The notes below the pieces were generated by a model, which saw only the letters and a program-made list of their open reading frames with translations, had not been told where the DNA came from and did no database searches. This document shows, one piece after another, positions 61,201-64,000 of a stretch of DNA of 64,000 nucleotides. Source of the DNA: Paramacrobiotus metropolitanus (lineage: Eukaryota; Tardigrada; Eutardigrada; Parachela; Macrobiotidae); the NCBI RefSeq assembly GCF_019649055.1, contig NW_026570233.1:992001-1056000 (forward strand), in the 5' to 3' direction. The position numbers and the translations under genes are program-made. How positions within the stretch are numbered: position 1 is the first letter of the stretch; every line of letters begins with the position of its first letter.

Positions 61201-63444
61201 TTCGTAATTATTATTGTTTCAATAATTTTGTTTTATTTTTTAACTATTATGACGAAGGATTACTTGGGGTAAGTTTTGGTTAATTTGGACTGTTGCTTTT
61301 ACTATTGTTGTTGCTCGTTAATTTTCCCTTTTTACCAGGTTAATTAGTAAAAGGATTGTGCAGTGTTGGTCGTAGTGAAATGACTCATGACTTTTACGTC
61401 GCGGTGCACACATAAATAAAGAGACGTTAAAAGACCAATTTGGTTGCAAATAAGTACTGCTATTCCTTGGTGATAATTTTTTTAATTAATATTTTCGCAA
61501 TAATTGTATTTTATTTTTAATAATTAAACTAAAAATTGCTCTGAATGAATTTCGGTTGATCTGCAGTGGAAGAGGACGCTTCTCTTGCCCCGCCCAACGC
61601 TGTGATGATGACGGACCGGCACAGTAGCAGTCTGTCGCCGCCACTGGTGGGCAGTGCCACTCCCAGCCCGTCCGCCGAGCCCCTCCTGCACCCGCCGCCG
61701 GACTCGGACGCCGCCATTATGTCGCGCTGGCGCAAAATCCTCGGCTCCGAGTTCCAGATCATCGTGGCCCACCTGCTCAAACAGAAGGAGGCCGCCGGGC
61801 TAGGCATCTCCCTGGAGGGCACCGTCGACGTGGAGGGCGGCCGGGATGTCCGGCCGCATCACTACCTGCGCTCCATCCATCCCGATGGACCTGTTGGATG
61901 CAGTCAAAAATTCCTGGCAGGTTAGTGTCACCAGCGGAAAAAGCGTATGACTTTCCAACTTGAAGTGTCGATCAAGTATAATTTCTTTGGGGATTATTAC
62001 GATGTTTTTTATAAAGGTCGTAATATCCCCAAAAAAAAACAAGAAAAAGGCTTTTTCTAGTCTCGATTTTTTTCGCTCTTTTGTCAGCTTTGGTTTTTTG
62101 GAACTTCGTTAACCAGCTAAACGCAAAAGTCTATGGCTTAATAATTTCGGTGTAAAAGAAATCAACAGCAGATTGACGAAGGTCTGTGATAGAATCGGTG
62201 ATTCGGCACCTTCCGTGGTGCGGTCAGCAAGCAGACCGAAGTTTTATCAGACAATGTAAAAATTGTAGAAAATTGGAGTGCAGTGTGTATGAAAACGGCT
62301 CTGCTACCATGTTACCATGCATCTGTGAGCAGTATGACCATTTGATTGGTTAACTAATGCAAATTTACATCCTTTTTTCGTAATTTATCATTTTAATTGT
62401 TGTAAACTTTTATGCGAAATTCATTGTAATTTGCTGTTGTAGATAATGATTTATTACCTTAATTAGGTATTATAAAGTTCTGCATTAGGTGATGAACTGC
62501 TGGAAGTCAACGGTATCCGTCTCTTCGGCGTGTCCCACAAAGACTGCGTGGTCATCCTGAAAGAATTGCCCCTCCACGTGCGGATGGTGTGTGCCCGGCG
62601 GAAGAAGGGCGTTAAGCGCACCGCCACGCCCGAGGGCGGTGGGGAGCTGGACGGGCTCCCCTCCAACCACGTCGGGGGCCTGGGAGTGCCGGGCAGCGAC
62701 CGGCTGGTCAAGGCCAAATCCGACGGCTCTCTGGCCATCGCCGCCCCGCCCGCCAGCCCCCCGGGGATTGACCAGCTGCAGAAGTTGATCCGCTCCCGCT
62801 CCCTGGAGCCGCTGGCGGGTTTAGTGATGTGGAGTAACGAGGCGACGGTCATCGAGTTGAATAAGGGCGACCGCGGACTGGGCTTCTCCATTCTGGTTAG
62901 TATTGAAATGGCTGATCATATCTGACGGTAGAGTTTTGGAATTTGTATGGATATGGCTGTATGTTTTCGGACTTTGCTCCAACCAGGAGCGAGCGTATAC
63001 TAGTATTGCAGTACTGAGATTTGTAGTGTAACGGCAACATTTACAATGAGTCCAAACTTCTAACTACTGCTTGACGGCTAAAAATTTGTACATTTCTTGA
63101 TGGCTTATTACTCACGATTCCTGTTGTACTTTTTGCGAATTGCTGGATTGTTATGAGGGCCGTGATGGCATATGGGCATTCATTTTCGCGCTGCTTCGAA
63201 AATTTACAGCATGCTTTAAATTGTCTGTTTCACTTATGCTTGTGGTGAAAATATTTCAGTGGGCATATTTTTGTGGAAGTGTTGTATTGAAATTATTTTT
63301 GAAAAATAACGGTCTGGTCTGTGCTTGTAGGACTATCAGGATCCGATGAATCCGGAGGAGAGTGTCATTGTGATTCGGAGTCTGGTGCCGGGCGGAGTGG
63401 CCCAGCTGGATGGACGTTTACGTCCGGGCGACCGTCTTTTATGG
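41866..63444 (+). CDS. Patj: Multi-PDZ polarity scaffold, PATJ/MPDZ (MUPP1) orthologue, 5' part
   Basis: Thirteen coding exons agree in phase throughout: 41866-41884, 41931-42211, 43106-43210, 44309-44484, 54189-54576, 55598-55929, 56363-56660, 57232-57484, 60163-60254, 60636-60771, 61567-61920, 62489-62895, 63331-63444; 985 codons, continuing beyond the window. Order: L27 (~13-66), PDZ1 (~151-243), PDZ2 (~330-415), PDZ3 (~594-680), PDZ4 (~754-850), PDZ5 (from ~928). Each matches the same-numbered domain of MPDZ/PATJ, including linker phrases. In this family L27 binds PALS1/Stardust and the PDZ domains bind junction and polarity proteins, so it acts at apical junctions. The start is the first ATG after an in-frame TGA (41821). 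Having at least five PDZ domains excludes a four-PDZ Drosophila-type Patj; PATJ versus MPDZ cannot be settled here. Confidence 0.93.
44309..54576 (+). CDS. PDZ gene exons 4-5: PDZ1 split by a 9.7-kb intron
   Basis: Exon 4 gives the first half ([21 protein letters not shown], then [15 protein letters not shown]); exon 5 gives [15 protein letters not shown] and [16 protein letters not shown]. The carboxylate-binding loop is SLGFSV instead of GLGF, as in MPDZ PDZ1 variants. After the domain, exon 5 codes an Ala/Thr/Ser-rich linker. Confidence 0.9.
44485..54188 (+). other. Large intron 4
   Basis: 9.7 kb, GTAAGT...CATAG, the largest intron in the window. AT-rich with GC-richer islands at about 45300-45660, 47400-47620 and 52470-52930; the last has a CGCGTATATATACACGCG near-palindrome (52502-52519). 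TGTAGTG motif copies lie near both ends. No nested gene with family likeness. Confidence 0.6.
55598..55929 (+). CDS. PDZ gene exon 6: PDZ2 complete
   Basis: Whole PDZ2 in one exon: [40 protein letters not shown], then [19 protein letters not shown]. Canonical GLGF loop. The phrase order matches MPDZ PDZ2 closely. Confidence 0.92.
56363..56660 (+). CDS. PDZ gene exon 7: inter-PDZ linker
   Basis: Low-complexity linker: acidic/Thr/Val-rich ([17 protein letters not shown]), then [20 protein letters not shown], then Pro/Ser/Ala-rich. The PPPSY stretch is a PPxY-like ligand (possible WW-domain binder). Donor GTCAGT, as in exon 2. Confidence 0.75.
57232..60771 (+). CDS. PDZ gene exons 8-10: PDZ3
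   Basis: PDZ3 is split over three exons: [18 protein letters not shown] (exon 8), [20 protein letters not shown] (exon 9) and [20 protein letters not shown] (exon 10). The loop is GLGI. The 2.7-kb intron 8 (57485-60162) shows no other gene. Confidence 0.9.
61567..62895 (+). CDS. PDZ gene exons 11-12: PDZ4 and start of PDZ5
   Basis: After a Ser/Pro-rich linker, PDZ4 reads [54 protein letters not shown] and [15 protein letters not shown], matching MPDZ PDZ4. The end of exon 12 starts PDZ5 ([19 protein letters not shown]). Confidence 0.92.
63331..63444 (+). CDS. PDZ gene exon 13: PDZ5 middle (gene continues right)
   Basis: [20 protein letters not shown] then [18 protein letters not shown], nearly the MPDZ PDZ5 phrase; donor TGG/GTACAT. 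The remaining 556 bases are intron. Confidence 0.92.
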
Positions 63445-64000
63445 GTACATACAATAGTTTGTAGTTTAAGTCCTTCGTGACTGTTTTTTCGCCTTGCTTG
63501 TTTCGTTTCTGATTTTTCTTAACAGAAGAATTTTGATTCAACAAATTTTTGATTTTTTTAAAATTTTTTTAATTTTTGATTTTTTGATTGAATAACATGA
63601 CAAGTGTTCACTGGTTTTGAAAAGATTTCCGTAATAGTAGGTTTCTTTTGCTATTTCTTCGCGCAGCTGGTACTGGTTTTGATAATGTTGGAAGATTTAG
63701 CTGATAATTGTGGCTATATAGACAGATATTTATATAATTAGGTTATCAGAAGGAAACTCAGAAAAAGCTGTTTAACTGAGTGTGCATAGTGGTGCGAAGT
63801 GACCATGGTCAGCAGTGACCGAACCGACAATTGATTTTGACTAAACGTAATTAAAATTAATGTGAATAAAATGCAAACAAGTTGTTTGGGTAGCTCTGGA
63901 AAAGCTATGACCCGTACTGCTTACGTATAATCAAGATTCAAAAGATTTCGCAGCACACCGGCTTGTGTGTGGAATGCTGTTATTGCCATGTACAGCAAGC

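Larger units (their letters stand above)
53827..63039 (+). repeat. Dispersed intronic motif TGTAGTGNRRYGGCA
   Basis: Clear plus-strand copies in PDZ-gene introns: 53827, 54779, 55417, 55966, 56797, 57089 and 63022; a weaker one at 44632. Some are accompanied by a TTCACG...TTTAGCCTT...TACG-type block (53113, 56832). None lies in an exon. Confidence 0.45.

Noticed and set aside
1-64000. CRISPR arrays, rRNA and tRNA genes, bacterial operon signals
   Set aside because: No repeat-spacer pattern, rRNA core or tRNA cloverleaf recognised; the window is eukaryotic.

Overview
This is a stretch of animal nuclear DNA: AT-rich non-coding sequence with spliced genes (GT-AG introns, many only 46-200 bp), TATA boxes, AATAAA signals and several classes of eukaryotic transposon. 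The gene families (animal haem peroxidase, glycine N-acyltransferase-like, dermatopontin-like, and an L27 plus multi-PDZ scaffold of the PATJ/MPDZ type) make it a metazoan, probably an invertebrate. I cannot name the species from the sequence.

Layout. 1-4.7 kb: the 3' exons of an animal haem peroxidase (+), a small secreted Gly/Tyr-rich protein with its own TATA box (+), and an unrecognised coiled-coil protein (-). 4.7-8.6 kb: no gene I can support. 8.57-14.93 kb: two nested, apparently recent LTR retrotransposons. The outer one is a miniature element on the minus strand (245-bp LTRs, initiator-tRNA-Met primer site, no recognisable protein). A 5.0-kb plus-strand element that encodes only Gag has inserted into it. 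Both have visually identical LTR pairs, TGTAA...GTTATA ends and 4-bp target duplications. 17.0-19.2 kb: a 2.2-kb foldback DNA element with TA target duplication, built of two inverted arrays of a ~73-bp unit. 22.0-23.6 kb: a TATA-driven 93-aa orphan that begins with a possible myristoylation signal. 23.7-25.0 kb: a minus-strand dermatopontin-like gene, tail-to-tail with the orphan. 28.0-28.9 kb: a 5'-truncated LINE. 29.4-30.8 kb: a complete five-exon glycine N-acyltransferase-like gene. 31.1-32.1 kb: a minisatellite, two adjacent palindromes (one perfect over 106 bp) and a PIF/Harbinger-like MITE. 32.1-41.8 kb: long non-coding stretch that may hold the promoter and leader of the next gene. 41.9 kb to the right edge: the first 13 coding exons of a PATJ/MPDZ orthologue (L27 and PDZ1-5), running off the window.

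Working together. The host genes look like ordinary neighbours with unrelated roles: an oxidative/matrix enzyme, secreted matrix-like proteins, conjugating metabolism and epithelial polarity. The system most worth following is the nested LTR pair. Neither element carries protease, reverse transcriptase or integrase, yet both moved recently, with matching end structure and target-duplication length. This suggests that an autonomous partner elsewhere supplies Pol, with the gag-only element perhaps supplying capsid. All gene models were assembled by eye from splice-site, phase and protein-pattern agreement; no database search was possible.
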